Positions 26,620 through 36,944 of a stretch of DNA of 64,000 bases are shown piece after piece. Numbering within the stretch: position 1 is the stretch's first letter; each line of letters starts with the position of its first letter. Position numbers and translations under genes: made by a program. This stretch comes from Phaeodactylibacter xiamenensis (lineage in GTDB: Bacteria; Bacteroidota; Bacteroidia; Chitinophagales; Saprospiraceae): NCBI RefSeq assembly GCF_000759025.1, contig NZ_JPOS01000081.1, positions 110,034 through 174,033 on the forward strand. The letters run 5' to 3'. The notes under the pieces were generated by a model. That model saw only the letters and a list, made by a program, of their open reading frames with translations. It did not search any database and was not told the DNA's origin.

Positions 26620-29600
26620 TTACTGCTTAATCAGTTTGCGGATCGCCCGGAACTTGCCTTCCTGCATCACACGCACGGTGTACATGCCATTAGGCAGGGT
26701 GTTCAGGTTCAACGTTTCCTGTAGTACGGTGCCGGCTTTGTCTACGCGGATGGCGCGGACTTCTTTGCCGGTGTAATCATATACGCCGATCAGGATAGTA
26801 CCCTGAGCGTCGTTGTCGATGCGGATGTTTACTGCATCCCCGTTGTTTGGGTTCGGGAATACGCGGAGCAGATCGGAATGATCCACTTCAACTGTACGGG
26901 TCAGCGTACCCAGGCGGTACTCACCGGATTGTAAGCCATCCACGGCAAACTTGACGGTGCCAGCGCCGGCAACAGGTGCCAGGCCGGTATCGGTCCATTC
27001 TTCACCATCGTAGTAGAGCAGTTTGAGGTTGTCTACCGATCCCGGTGCATCAACGCCCGCGGCTTCAAAGTCGAAGATCATGTCTACATTCGGGCTGTTG
27101 CCAATGACCTCTACGTGCCAGATGCGTTCCCAGTTGTTGGCGGTGGTGACCGGCAATCCGTTATGGGCAGCCATTACAAAGTCATCTACCGCAAATGGGG
27201 AGCGTACATCAATCTGCAGGCCAGCGCCGGAGGCAGAACGGTGTTCCTGCTCGGTAGTGCCGTCGATATAGAGCGTCTTACCTACACCGATCAGGTCCTC
27301 AGTATAATCTGTGTTCGTGTACAGCTTCAGGTCGGTATCGCCTTCCATCAGCTCCAGTCCGTACTTGACGGCCAGGTAGTTGTGTACGATGAGGTTCTGA
27401 GCGGCATTCAGGCCTTTTTTGTAAACCACGAGCTCAGGAATGCTGACCGGCTGGAAGCCACCAATGATAGCCGGGGCATCTACCGCCGGAATAATACCGT
27501 TGAAGCTGTTGATCTTCTCAATGCCACCATTGCTGCGCAGGATAACCTGTGAAAAGTCGCCCTGCAGCTCTGCATTCGCGATGTAGTAATCCTGGTCATT
27601 AAACTCAGAGTCACTGCGCAGGAAGAGCGACCGCTCAATCACGAACTGCAAGGTGTGCGGATTAGAGCCACCGTTGAATTCAATTACGTAGGCTTGTCCG
27701 GGGGCACCGGCAGTAATGTCCCGCTTTTGGAAGACTGCTGCGAAGTCCGCATAAAACTGATTCCGCTTGAACACGGTAAAGATGGAGATGCCCGCACCGC
27801 CGTCAAGGTTGTCCGCATCATCAATGATGAGGGAACGGTTAAGCGGAGTGGAACCGTCGTCCAGCCCAAATTGAAGTACCGGCTTTCCATTTAGCCCATC
27901 GGCTATGTAGGTAGGAGCAGGCTTCTGGCTTTCGCCGGTGTTTGGAATACCGTTGTTGCCGCCTTCCACGTAGGTGTTGTAAGCATCGTTACCGTTTCCT
28001 GAACGGTCTTCCCAGGTGAAAACCTGTTCGCCATCGGCTACATCTGCAATGGCATCAGCGCGGAGCCAAAGAGCGTTTTCGGGCTGTCCGGCAATCGCGT
28101 TGTCGGAAGCGCCCACACCACCAGGTCCGGTACCGGTACCAGGTACGGTATTGACAACCGTATAGGTTGCTTCAAGGATAGGCCCAAAGGCAGTGCCTTC
28201 TGAATTTACGCCGCGTGCACGGATCGTCGTCGTCTCGGTCAGTAGGATGCCGCCGCCCGGATAGGGTGTCAGTGGGTCTCCGCCTTCATCTGAATAGAAA
28301 ACGAAGGCATCATCGGGCTGTATGTCGATTGTTACGTTGACCGCGTCGTTGTACTCCACCAATGGAGTAGGGGAGAATACTGGTAATCCAACGGGCGCAA
28401 CGTTGTATGTTGCAGAAACTGTACTACTCGCTACGAGCCCATCTGCAAATGCGCGGGCGGTAACGGTTGCCGTATCAGTCAGCAGAATGCCGTCTTCGTA
28501 AAGCAGGCTTTCTTCCGTAGGCTCAGTGCCATCCAGGGTGTAGTAGATGGTGGACCTCGGCGTTTGGGGTACAATTTCCACAGTCACTTCAGGGACATAG
28601 TCTCCGGCAGGAGTAAGGATAGCCGGTGCTGCCACAATCTGACGGTAGTCGAGGAACAGGCGGGCAGGCTGCCAGCCTTGATCGGAAATCCAGACATTGG
28701 AGCCCGGTGTGTTGTCCCGGCCACGAACTACGAATGAGACATATTCATTTCCCTGGCTGATGGCGTTCTTGACAAAATCAGTCAGCTCAGGTCCTGAAAG
28801 ATCATGAAAACCGCTTTCGGTTACGTTGTAGGCTGTGAGTGGGCCGGTAACGTCTTCTGGCCGGTTATTCCAGGTCACCGTGGTTTCATCCCACGAATTG
28901 TCGGTCGTTCCGTACACTTCAATCCAGAAGTTGTCAAGTGGGATACCGGTGTTTTCCTGATCCCCTCTAAGGGTCAGCGTTGCAGTCACGACATTGGAGC
29001 GCGCACCATCGAGGTCAAACTTAACGAGTGTTTCCCGATCATTATTAGCATCATCATCCATAGCAACCTGCATGGCGGTAGTGCCATCGTAGTTCTCGTC
29101 CGGTGCGCCTTCTGCCACGTAGGAATCTTCAATCACCCGCTTATCTTGTGTAGAGTAGTCGAGTGCCAATTGGGCAGGTACCCAGTTTTTGGAGGAGATC
29201 CAGCCCCGGAAGGCGGTCTCGTCCCGGCCACGGACCACGAAGGTCAGGTTTTCACGGCCCGCCTTAATGGCTTCGTTGACGTAAGTCGTCAGCGCATTTC
29301 CCTGAACGAGGTGAGTGGCACTTTCTGTGATGTTGTACTCGGCCAGTGCTTCCGTGGTGACAGCCGGGGTGGTATTCCAGGTTAGGGTGCCTTCCGACCA
29401 GTCATCGCTATCGGTGCCGTAGATTTCAATCCAGAAATTCTCGTCCTGTGAAGGCGGGTCTTTCTGTGCACCACGGAGCATAAGCGTAGCTGTGCCAATG
29501 CCATTTTTGGAGGCACTGATGTTGAACTTCAGGTAAATGTCCTTGCTCTCGTTGGTGGAGGCTGCATTGATGACGTGCATATCGGCATCCGCAATCTCAA

Positions 29601-31893
29601 AGTTGGTATCCGCTTCTGCTTCGGATACGAATACGTCTTCAATAACTGTTAGCGTGTCATTTTCCAAACGGAACAGGTTCGGGCGGCTAATGTCCAGTAC
29701 CGGGCCATAGTTGCCGTTCTCCACACCACCGATCCACATATTGGAGGTAGAGTCTTTGGCAGCAGACCGTACCAGGAAGCTGACCGTTGTTGCGCCTTTG
29801 CGGATTTCTTCATTGATGTATTCCACGAGGCGGCTTTCGGTATTGATAAAATCTTTGCGGGCAGAGCTGCTGTTGAGCAGAGAAGTAGCCAGGACTTTGT
29901 CTTTTGCCGGGCGGTTGTTCCAGGTGACGGCTTCCGGATCGAAGTCGGCTTTGACGCTTTGCAGTTCCAGACCGAATTCTTCTTCAAAGTCCGCGGCACC
30001 GGTTTTGCCCCGGTAGCTGAAGGAAGCGGCTTCAATTTGTTCGCCATTTAGTCCGCTGAGGTCGTACTTCACATAAGACTGCACGCGCTGTAGCACGCCG
30101 TCTACAGATTCGCGGTAAGCGAGGATATTCCCGCCCACTTGCGACTGATCGAGGGTGGAGTCCGGGTGCATTTCGAGCACTACTGCATCACCAATACCGT
30201 AGGCGCTGGCCATCGGTTTGGTACCGTACTCCAGGATTGGGCCGTAGTTGCCATTGCCGGCACCACCGATCCACATGTTGGAGGTAGAGTCTTTGGCGGT
30301 GGAGCGTACCATAATATGCAGCTCCGTTGCGCCTTTGCGGATTTCTTCGTTAATGTAATCCTGGAAGTTGGTACCTTCGTTAATAAAGGCTTTACGGGCA
30401 GAGCTGGCGTTGAGCGTGGACGTGGCCAGTTTCTTATCATTCTGGGGTTTATTGTTCCAGGTGATGGTATTGGCATCATAAGCCGCTTTTACGCTGAAGG
30501 CTTCTAATCCGAACAGCTCTTCAAAATCAGCTGCACCGGTCTTGCCCCGGTAGCTGAAGCTGACATTTTCCACCTGCTTGCCGCGCAGACTGCTGATGTC
30601 GTAAGTGACATAAGACTGCACGCGCATCAGTCCCCCATCCACAGATTCGCGGTAAGCCAGGATGTTGCCGCCGATATTGGACTGATCAATGACGGAGTCC
30701 GGGTGCATCTGCATGACTACAGCATCCGCAGCGGCATATTGGCTGCCCTTAGGCGCGATGGTGTAATCCAGGATTGGTCCGTAGTTACCATTGTCCACCC
30801 CACCAATCCACATATTGGAGGTGGAGTCCTTGGCAGCAGAGCGCAGCAATAAGCCTACTGTGGTATTGCCTTTCCGCAGTTCTTCATTGATATAATCTAC
30901 AAAAAGGGTGCCTTCATTCACGAAGGCCTTGCGGGCGGAACTGGCATTCAGGGTTGTAGTGGCCAGCTTTTTGTCTTTCTGAGGTTTGTTGTTCCAGGTG
31001 AGGTTGTCGGCATCAAAGTCACTTTTAAGGCTGTGGATTTCCACTTCAAACAAGTCTTCAAAGTCAGCCGCCCCGGTTTTGCCCCGGTAGCTGAGGCTGA
31101 CGGTTTCGAGTTGCTGCCCGGCGAGGTGGCTGATGTCGTACTTGACATAAGATTCCACACGCTTGAGTTCGCCATCCACGGATTCACGGTAAGCCAGGAT
31201 ATTGCCGCCGATATTGGCCGGGTCGATAATGGAATCCGGGTGGACTTCCATAACGACTGCATCGCTGTGGGCGTAGCCGCTCTTTTCCGGTGAGATAGTG
31301 TATTCCAGAACCGGGCCATAGTTGCCGTTGCCAATACCGCCAATCCACATATTGGAGGTGGAGTCTTTGGCAGTGGAGCGGATCAGTAAGCCGATAGTGT
31401 TTTCTCCTTTACGGGCTGCCTCATTGATGTAGTCCGCAAAACGGGTGCCTTCATTAATAAAGGCTTTGCGGGCGGAGCTGGAATTGAGTGCAGAAATGCC
31501 AAGCAATTGGTCCTTCTGCGGTTTGTTGCTCCAGGTGAGGGTCTCGGCGTCGAAGTCGCTCTTGAGGCTATGCAGTTCCAGTTCGAATAACTCTTCGAAG
31601 TCTGCTTCACCGGTTTTGCCCCGGTAGCTCAAGGAGGCACTTTCGATTTGAGTGCCGTTGAGGTTGCTGATGTCAAATTTGACATAAGAATATACGGCGT
31701 AGAGGTTGTCGCCTTCCCGGTGCTTGTACGCGAGTATATTATTACCTACGTTGGATTGATCTATGATGGAGTCGGGAAAAGCTTCCATCACCACTGCATC
31801 CGCCTGCCCGTATTTGGATACGGTTTGCCCCCACATCGGACTAAGGGACAACAGACAAAGGAACACAGCGGAAATCAGGTATCTGAATAGCAT
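26620..31893 (-). CDS. 1757-residue T9SS protein with six DNRLRE/CBM96-like modules and lectin domains
   Basis: Signal peptide MLFRYLISAVFLCLLSLSP. Residues 28 to ~740 are four tandem ~179-residue modules (DAVVMEAFPDSIID, then YVKFDI, ASLSYRGKTG, TLTWSNKP, KDSTSNMWIGG in each), resembling DNRLRE/CBM96-type beta-sandwiches. Two more distant modules follow (~745-1085; TVTWNNRPEDV, ENFWIEIYGTDSDDW). After these come two chitobiase-C-terminal-like Ig modules (TIYYTLDGTEPTEE), a concanavalin-like region starting ENALWLRADAI with WEDRSGNGNDAYN, and a type A T9SS sorting domain (LLRVFPNPNNGDAVNI, PNGMYTVRVM) in the last ~85 residues. No catalytic domain is visible. It is probably a surface or secreted glycan-binding scaffold delivered by the type IX system, and it is transcribed divergently from SusC. 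Confidence 0.85.
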   Translation of the reverse strand: MLFRYLISAVFLCLLSLSPMWGQTVSKYGQADAVVMEAFPDSIIDQSNVGNNILAYKHREGDNLYAVYSYVKFDISNLNGTQIESASLSYRGKTGEADFEELFELELHSLKSDFDAETLTWSNKPQKDQLLGISALNSSSARKAFINEGTRFADYINEAARKGENTIGLLIRSTAKDSTSNMWIGGIGNGNYGPVLEYTISPEKSGYAHSDAVVMEVHPDSIIDPANIGGNILAYRESVDGELKRVESYVKYDISHLAGQQLETVSLSYRGKTGAADFEDLFEVEIHSLKSDFDADNLTWNNKPQKDKKLATTTLNASSARKAFVNEGTLFVDYINEELRKGNTTVGLLLRSAAKDSTSNMWIGGVDNGNYGPILDYTIAPKGSQYAAADAVVMQMHPDSVIDQSNIGGNILAYRESVDGGLMRVQSYVTYDISSLRGKQVENVSFSYRGKTGAADFEELFGLEAFSVKAAYDANTITWNNKPQNDKKLATSTLNASSARKAFINEGTNFQDYINEEIRKGATELHIMVRSTAKDSTSNMWIGGAGNGNYGPILEYGTKPMASAYGIGDAVVLEMHPDSTLDQSQVGGNILAYRESVDGVLQRVQSYVKYDLSGLNGEQIEAASFSYRGKTGAADFEEEFGLELQSVKADFDPEAVTWNNRPAKDKVLATSLLNSSSARKDFINTESRLVEYINEEIRKGATTVSFLVRSAAKDSTSNMWIGGVENGNYGPVLDISRPNLFRLENDTLTVIEDVFVSEAEADTNFEIADADMHVINAASTNESKDIYLKFNISASKNGIGTATLMLRGAQKDPPSQDENFWIEIYGTDSDDWSEGTLTWNTTPAVTTEALAEYNITESATHLVQGNALTTYVNEAIKAGRENLTFVVRGRDETAFRGWISSKNWVPAQLALDYSTQDKRVIEDSYVAEGAPDENYDGTTAMQVAMDDDANNDRETLVKFDLDGARSNVVTATLTLRGDQENTGIPLDNFWIEVYGTTDNSWDETTVTWNNRPEDVTGPLTAYNVTESGFHDLSGPELTDFVKNAISQGNEYVSFVVRGRDNTPGSNVWISDQGWQPARLFLDYRQIVAAPAILTPAGDYVPEVTVEIVPQTPRSTIYYTLDGTEPTEESLLYEDGILLTDTATVTARAFADGLVASSTVSATYNVAPVGLPVFSPTPLVEYNDAVNVTIDIQPDDAFVFYSDEGGDPLTPYPGGGILLTETTTIRARGVNSEGTAFGPILEATYTVVNTVPGTGTGPGGVGASDNAIAGQPENALWLRADAIADVADGEQVFTWEDRSGNGNDAYNTYVEGGNNGIPNTGESQKPAPTYIADGLNGKPVLQFGLDDGSTPLNRSLIIDDADNLDGGAGISIFTVFKRNQFYADFAAVFQKRDITAGAPGQAYVIEFNGGSNPHTLQFVIERSLFLRSDSEFNDQDYYIANAELQGDFSQVILRSNGGIEKINSFNGIIPAVDAPAIIGGFQPVSIPELVVYKKGLNAAQNLIVHNYLAVKYGLELMEGDTDLKLYTNTDYTEDLIGVGKTLYIDGTTEQEHRSASGAGLQIDVRSPFAVDDFVMAAHNGLPVTTANNWERIWHVEVIGNSPNVDMIFDFEAAGVDAPGSVDNLKLLYYDGEEWTDTGLAPVAGAGTVKFAVDGLQSGEYRLGTLTRTVEVDHSDLLRVFPNPNNGDAVNIRIDNDAQGTILIGVYDYTGKEVRAIRVDKAGTVLQETLNLNTLPNGMYTVRVMQEGKFRAIRKLIKQ
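29674..31812 (-). repeat. Four tandem ~537-bp coding repeats
   Basis: The first three modules are each 179 codons (31812-31276, 31275-30739, 30738-30202) and the fourth is slightly shorter (30201 to about 29674). The segment encoding KDSTSNMWIGG and NGNYGP is nearly identical in all four. The regular length without spacers suggests unequal crossing-over, so copy number may differ among strains and short-read assemblies may collapse it. Confidence 0.85.
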
Positions 31894-31984
31894 GCCTTTT
31901 GGTGTTTGGTTAAGAATTATTGATTGGTCACCAAGTTGGGCAGCTCATCAGAATTTCCTGTGTAGAATCGTCCCTTTCAACCGT

Positions 31985-32096
31985 GACAATTGTCCCAGAA
32001 TGGCATTATGCACAGCAGATTTGAAAGGTTGGTACGTTTGTCCCGGTTCATCGGGATGATATTGCACATGCCCGATATAGCCGGAAAGTATATTTG
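31985..32096 (+). promoter_or_regulatory. Divergent control region upstream of susC
   Basis: The 265 bp between the T9SS gene and SusC contain two exact matches to the Bacteroidota -7 element TAnnTTTG: TACGTTTG at 32033-32040 and TATATTTG at 32089-32096. The second has a TTG (32062-32064) 24 bp upstream, slightly longer than usual spacing for the -33 element. A perfect palindrome GACAATTGTC lies at 31985-31994 and could be an operator. The second site is the better candidate for the susC promoter, about 63 bp before the ATG. No start site can be proven from sequence. Confidence 0.45.
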
Positions 32097-32158
32097 GGGA
32101 TACAACCTAACCGGTGCCCGGGCAGACCGGGTGCTACCATACCAAAAAAGACACAACC

Positions 32159-35100
32159 ATGAGGCATTTTTTATTCCTGTTCCTGCTCTTGCTGTCTGCT
32201 CACACCTACGCGCAGCGCACCCTTACCGGGCAGGTGACAGATACGGATGGGGAACCGCTTATCGGGGTAAATATTCTGGTGAAGGATACTGAAGTGGGCA
32301 CGATTACGGATTTTGACGGGCAGTATTCCCTGCGTGTCCCGGAAAATGGGAAAGTACTGGTGTTCAGCTATATTGGCTATGCTTCCGAAGAAGTGCTGAT
32401 TGGCACACAAACGCGCATTGACCTCAAAATGTCCACCGATGCGGAAGCTCTGGACGAAGTTGTGGTTATTGGCTACGGTACCAAGAAAAAACGCGATGTG
32501 ATTGGCTCTGTGGCCACCGTTAAGTCGGAGGACATCACAAAACTGAAGACCACTTCATTTGTGGATGGCTTGCAGGGGCAGGCTTCCGGTGTGCAGGTGG
32601 TCTCCAACAGCGGGGTCCCGGGTGCGCCTTCCACCGTTAAAATACGGGGCATCAGTTCGATCTCTATCGACACCGACCCGCTATGGATTGTGGACGGTAT
32701 GCCGATTTATACCGGCTCTTCACTGGGGGCCAGCAATGGTGCTACCGCACAGGACCCGATGAGTATGATCAACCCCAACGATATCGAATCCATTCAGGTG
32801 CTGAAGGATGCGGCCGCTACGGCCATATACGGTTCCCGGGGCTCCAATGGGGTGATCATCATTACCACCAAATCAGGTAAAAAGGGGCAGGGTTCCATTA
32901 CCGTTGACTATTCGGCGGGCCTCACGGAGCCTTCCCGAACGGCAGACGATATCGGATTTGCGAATACCGAAGAGTGGTTCAATCTGGTGGAAACCGCCCG
33001 TTTCAACTCCTTTGGCGGAGAAGAGGAGGCACTGTTTGATCCCAACTCCATCCTGAACCTTTTCCAGGACGACCCCATTGCCCGTCTGAGCCGGGAGGAA
33101 GCCCTGGCGGTCAACACCAATTGGTTTGATCAGATCCTGGATCAGGGTAATTATCAGGACATCAACGTTTCGGGTACAAAAGGCTTTGAAGGGGGCAATA
33201 TGTATGTCTCCTTCGGTTATCGCAACGACAACAGCGTGCTGCGTAATAATGGGCTTGAGCGCTATTCCGTGCGTTCGAACCTGCAGTTCAATCCTTTCGA
33301 AAACCTGAGCGTGGAGACTCGCCTTAACTTCAGTTATACGAATAACGACCGCGTAAAGCAGCAGGTGGGCGGTGCGCTTGGCAACAACAGTGGTGGCAAC
33401 AGCGCCGGCTGGGGTAATGCCAACCGGAATGCGCTGCCCTGGTACCCCATCTTTAATTCCGACCACCCCACAGGCTACTGGAACCCCATGTCAGGCAACA
33501 ACCTGGTAGCCGCCATTGACCGGGATATGCTGGTGGATGAGGTGACGAGTTACCGTGGAATGGGCGGGCTGGCGCTGGAGTATCAAATACCGGCGATCCG
33601 GGGACTGTCTCTCCGGGCAGAGGGCTCCTTTGACCTGCTGCAGTCCAATACCCTCAACTGGGTGACTGCTTCGTTGCGGGAGTTTGGCTCCTTTGCTTCT
33701 GATGAAAGCCGGGTGCGCCAAAGCATCAACTACAACGTTTACGCCAAATACAACCGCGACTTTGGCAATCACGGCATCAGTCTTACCGCCGGTACGGAGT
33801 CGCAGTCCATTAATCAGCAGCTGCGCCTGATGGAAGGGCAGAACCTCACGGGCACCTATAAGGAAATTGGGAACCCGCAGGACCTGCTGACCCTCTCCGG
33901 CGGGCTTTCCTATGAAGAATACCTGCGTGCCTTTTTCGGCCGGGCAGACTACAAATTTTTGAACCGTTACTTCCTTGGGCTGAGCTTCCGGCAGGATGGC
34001 TCTTCCAAGTTCAACGAGGACTACCGCTGGGGTACCTTCCCGGCTGTTTCTGCCGGATGGGTAATCAGCGATGAGCCTTTCTGGAACAACCGGACCTTTA
34101 GTACGGTAAAGTTGCGGGGCAGCTTCGGGCAAACGGGCAACAAGAACATTCCCAGCAACCGCTTTGTGACCACCTATACCAACCGCACCGACTGGCGCTA
34201 CGGCCCGGCGGATGTGATTCTGGAAGGTACCCGCATCACCAATATCGGCGTGCCTTCCCTGACCTGGGAGACCACGAGTAGCTACGATGCCGGGGTGGAC
34301 TTCGGGTTGTGGGACGGCAGAGTAGCCGGTTCAGTGGCTTATTATCAGCAGAATGTTTCGGATTTATTGTTAGCTTCCCCCCTGGCAACTTCTGCAGGAT
34401 TGCAGGGTAATAACATCTGGGGCAATATCGGGGATATGTCCAACTGGGGGGTTGAACTGGAGCTGAATTCCACGAACATCCGGCGTAATGATTTTACCTG
34501 GACTACCGATTTCAATATCACCACCAACCGCAACCGGGTGGACCGGCTGACACCTGATCTGGACCGCTCGGGCCGTGGATTATTGAGCGGCAACCGGGTT
34601 TCTCAAACTGGTGGCCGCCTGTGGGCCTACTACATGGCTGAGGATGCTGGTGTGGATCCCGAACGCGGGGTCAATATGATCTGGGAGATTGATATCGACC
34701 ACTTCGAGGCAACCGGGGAGACGATTAAGACCGGGCGCAAAATACCGGCTACCCTGAACAACCTACAAAACCACCGTATCATCCATAAAGACAAAACCGC
34801 CGTGCCTACAGTCTTTGGAGGGCTCAGCAATACCTTTAAGTATAAGGGTTTCGACCTGTCCGTTTTCATGAGCTTCTCCGCCGGAGACTACCTCTACGAT
34901 TACGAAGAACAACGGACCACGGATGTTCAATACGGGCAGGTTGTGCTTCGCTCTGACATGATTGGCAATACCTGGACTCCCGATAATCCGGATGCCAAAT
35001 ACCCTGAATTGCGCTGGCAGGGCGCTTACCCCTATGGCTGGGACCCTGATGTGGAAAATCCTGATTCTCCAACCGGCAAAGGCGACTGGACTGAGGCTAC

Positions 35101-35362
35101 CGGTAACTATAAAACAGAGACCGTCAACTGGACAAAGTACCTCTACCGGGCGGACTTCCTTCGGCTGCGAAACCTGCAGTTGGGCTATACCTTCCCCAAT
35201 GAAATGGTACAGCGCTGGCGTTTGCAAAGCCTGCGGGTATACCTTACTGGTACGAACCTCTGGGCGTGGGCACCGCATTACGATGGCTGGGACCCCGAGT
35301 CCGGCGGTGGTGTGCTGCCTCCGCTGCGGATGTACGCCGGAGGGATAACTGTGAAATTCTAA
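32159..35362 (+). CDS. SusC/RagA-family TonB-dependent outer-membrane transporter
   Basis: A 1067-residue protein from ATG 32159, chosen because MRHFLFLFLLLLSAHTYAQ is a signal peptide. A carboxypeptidase-like regulatory domain follows (LTGQVTDTDGEPLIGVNILV). Next are the SusC signature near the TonB box/plug (EVVVIGYGTKKKRDVIGSVA), the plug domain (DPLWIVDGMPI, IESIQVLKDAAATAIYGSRG, GVIIITTKSG) and a long barrel ending GGGVLPPLRMYAGGITVKF. It forms the outer-membrane channel that imports oligosaccharides captured by the SusD lid, powered by TonB. It lies 18 bp before SusD. The intact length contrasts with the SusC remnant at the window start. Substrate is inferred from neighbours only: pectin/rhamnogalacturonan-type oligosaccharides. 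Confidence 0.95.
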   Translation: MRHFLFLFLLLLSAHTYAQRTLTGQVTDTDGEPLIGVNILVKDTEVGTITDFDGQYSLRVPENGKVLVFSYIGYASEEVLIGTQTRIDLKMSTDAEALDEVVVIGYGTKKKRDVIGSVATVKSEDITKLKTTSFVDGLQGQASGVQVVSNSGVPGAPSTVKIRGISSISIDTDPLWIVDGMPIYTGSSLGASNGATAQDPMSMINPNDIESIQVLKDAAATAIYGSRGSNGVIIITTKSGKKGQGSITVDYSAGLTEPSRTADDIGFANTEEWFNLVETARFNSFGGEEEALFDPNSILNLFQDDPIARLSREEALAVNTNWFDQILDQGNYQDINVSGTKGFEGGNMYVSFGYRNDNSVLRNNGLERYSVRSNLQFNPFENLSVETRLNFSYTNNDRVKQQVGGALGNNSGGNSAGWGNANRNALPWYPIFNSDHPTGYWNPMSGNNLVAAIDRDMLVDEVTSYRGMGGLALEYQIPAIRGLSLRAEGSFDLLQSNTLNWVTASLREFGSFASDESRVRQSINYNVYAKYNRDFGNHGISLTAGTESQSINQQLRLMEGQNLTGTYKEIGNPQDLLTLSGGLSYEEYLRAFFGRADYKFLNRYFLGLSFRQDGSSKFNEDYRWGTFPAVSAGWVISDEPFWNNRTFSTVKLRGSFGQTGNKNIPSNRFVTTYTNRTDWRYGPADVILEGTRITNIGVPSLTWETTSSYDAGVDFGLWDGRVAGSVAYYQQNVSDLLLASPLATSAGLQGNNIWGNIGDMSNWGVELELNSTNIRRNDFTWTTDFNITTNRNRVDRLTPDLDRSGRGLLSGNRVSQTGGRLWAYYMAEDAGVDPERGVNMIWEIDIDHFEATGETIKTGRKIPATLNNLQNHRIIHKDKTAVPTVFGGLSNTFKYKGFDLSVFMSFSAGDYLYDYEEQRTTDVQYGQVVLRSDMIGNTWTPDNPDAKYPELRWQGAYPYGWDPDVENPDSPTGKGDWTEATGNYKTETVNWTKYLYRADFLRLRNLQLGYTFPNEMVQRWRLQSLRVYLTGTNLWAWAPHYDGWDPESGGGVLPPLRMYAGGITVKF

Positions 35363-35380
35363 CCTGAAAAGAGCCAAATT

Positions 35381-36937
35381 ATGAATACCATAAAGCAACG
35401 CATCCTGGCCCTGAGTTTACTACTGGCATTTGCCGGATGCAATAACGATGATTTTTTTGAGCTGCAGAACCCGCCTGAGTTCCCCTGGCTGAACATGGAG
35501 GAGCTGGAACGGGGCGTGGTGACGCCTTATAACTATGCCTTCACTTCTTCATGGAGTAATTTTTTCGGGGACGACCGGTTGATTTTCGACTGTATGTCGG
35601 ATGCTGTATATCTTCTGCCCAACACCTCCGCTGACATCCCCTTTGAGGAGATGTACCTGCGGACCACGGGCGTGGAAATGACCAAAGCGAACTCCGGTTT
35701 TTCGCTGGGCTATAAATGCATCACACATGCCAACTCCGTGCTCGACTTTTTGATAGAGAATGACTACCGGCCATTCGATAATCCTACGGAGCGCGACCTG
35801 GCCAATCTGGACCGCATTCAGGGTGAGATGCAATTCATGCGCGCCTACGCTTATTTCTACCTGACCCGCAGGCATTGCCCTGTGCCCGGAGCACCTAATT
35901 TCTCTACAGAGGAAATCCTGCCGCTCCGGTTGGAAACCCCATTGTCCGCTGAGGAGGCCAATAGCCCCCGGTACGTGACCACAGACGTCATTTACAATCA
36001 AATCATTGATGATCTGAAAGCTGCAAAGGGGCTACTGCCGGAAGCCTATGACGCCGGTATTCACCATCCTTCCTATGTGCAGGGCCGGGCAACACGCTAC
36101 GCTGCTGCTGCGATGCTGGGCAGGGTGTATTTCCAAATGGGCGAGTTCGAACTGGCTGAGGCGGAGCTGGACTACGTCATTAGTGGCCCTTTCACGCTGA
36201 GTGAAGATCCCATAGAGGCCTTCAACAAGGATTATGCGGAGGACGGAGCCGAGGTCATCTGGGCCACCAACAACCACGACCCCGAGATCATCCGCCCCAA
36301 TAAAGTGCCAACGAGCATGAACTGGAGCGACTACCGGGCGACCAACGGCGGACGGGGCGAATACCATAAGCGCTGCACCTGGAATCAGTTCCCGATGAGC
36401 CATACCATCCTGAAACAGGTAGGCTGGATGGATGAAAATCTTGGTACTACAGAAGCGGCGCTGCAAGACAAGCGTTATCAGCAGCTGTTCTGGCGCATTG
36501 AGGGTAATCCGGGCACCAACTCGGCTGACCCCACGCAATACGAAATGCAATACCCGCACATCAAAGACCCACATGTCTGGGGCGACAAATACTACCGGGC
36601 TACGGATGGGCAACGTTCGAATGTGCCCGTGATCCGTCTGGCGGAAATGTTGCTGACCCGGTCCATCATCCGCTTTAGATCGGGTGATGCAACAGGCGCA
36701 GCTGAAGACCTTAATCAGGTGCGGGTGCGGGCCGGATTAGAACCGCTGGCAAGCATTACGGAGCAGGATATCCACAACGAGCGCATTAAGGAAATGGCAT
36801 TTGAGGGCGACCGTTTCCATTACCTGCAGGCGTTGCAATTGCCGATTTATCCCGGTGACCGGGAGGCTGCACCGATTGAGTACCCATACACTGATTTATA
36901 CTGGAAATTACCACAGTCTGAACTCGACTTTAAATAA
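35381..36937 (+). CDS. SusD/RagB-family glycan-binding lipoprotein
   Basis: A 518-residue lipoprotein (MNTIKQRILALSLLLAFAGC, with lipobox Cys). SusD features are the helical repeat segments (LDRIQGEMQFMRAYAYFYLT, RATRYAAAAMLGRVYFQMGE), VWGDKYYRATDGQRSN, VPVIRLAEMLLTRS, EDLNQVRVRAG and the C-terminal ERIKEMAFEGDRFHYLQAL. It caps the SusC channel outside the cell and binds the glycan before import. It starts 18 bp after SusC and is followed 7 bp later by the SprB/FISUMP lipoprotein, so the three are one operon. The broken SusD at the window start resembles its C-terminal half. Confidence 0.95.
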   Translation: MNTIKQRILALSLLLAFAGCNNDDFFELQNPPEFPWLNMEELERGVVTPYNYAFTSSWSNFFGDDRLIFDCMSDAVYLLPNTSADIPFEEMYLRTTGVEMTKANSGFSLGYKCITHANSVLDFLIENDYRPFDNPTERDLANLDRIQGEMQFMRAYAYFYLTRRHCPVPGAPNFSTEEILPLRLETPLSAEEANSPRYVTTDVIYNQIIDDLKAAKGLLPEAYDAGIHHPSYVQGRATRYAAAAMLGRVYFQMGEFELAEAELDYVISGPFTLSEDPIEAFNKDYAEDGAEVIWATNNHDPEIIRPNKVPTSMNWSDYRATNGGRGEYHKRCTWNQFPMSHTILKQVGWMDENLGTTEAALQDKRYQQLFWRIEGNPGTNSADPTQYEMQYPHIKDPHVWGDKYYRATDGQRSNVPVIRLAEMLLTRSIIRFRSGDATGAAEDLNQVRVRAGLEPLASITEQDIHNERIKEMAFEGDRFHYLQALQLPIYPGDREAAPIEYPYTDLYWKLPQSELDFK

Positions 36938-36944
36938 AACCAAC

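Noticed and set aside
29674..31812. CRISPR or satellite array
   Set aside because: The repeats are 537 bp, lack spacers, and encode protein modules in one continuous frame.
36801..36944. Longer N-terminus for the SprB/FISUMP protein
   Set aside because: It lies within susD in another frame, and the lipoprotein signal begins at 36945.
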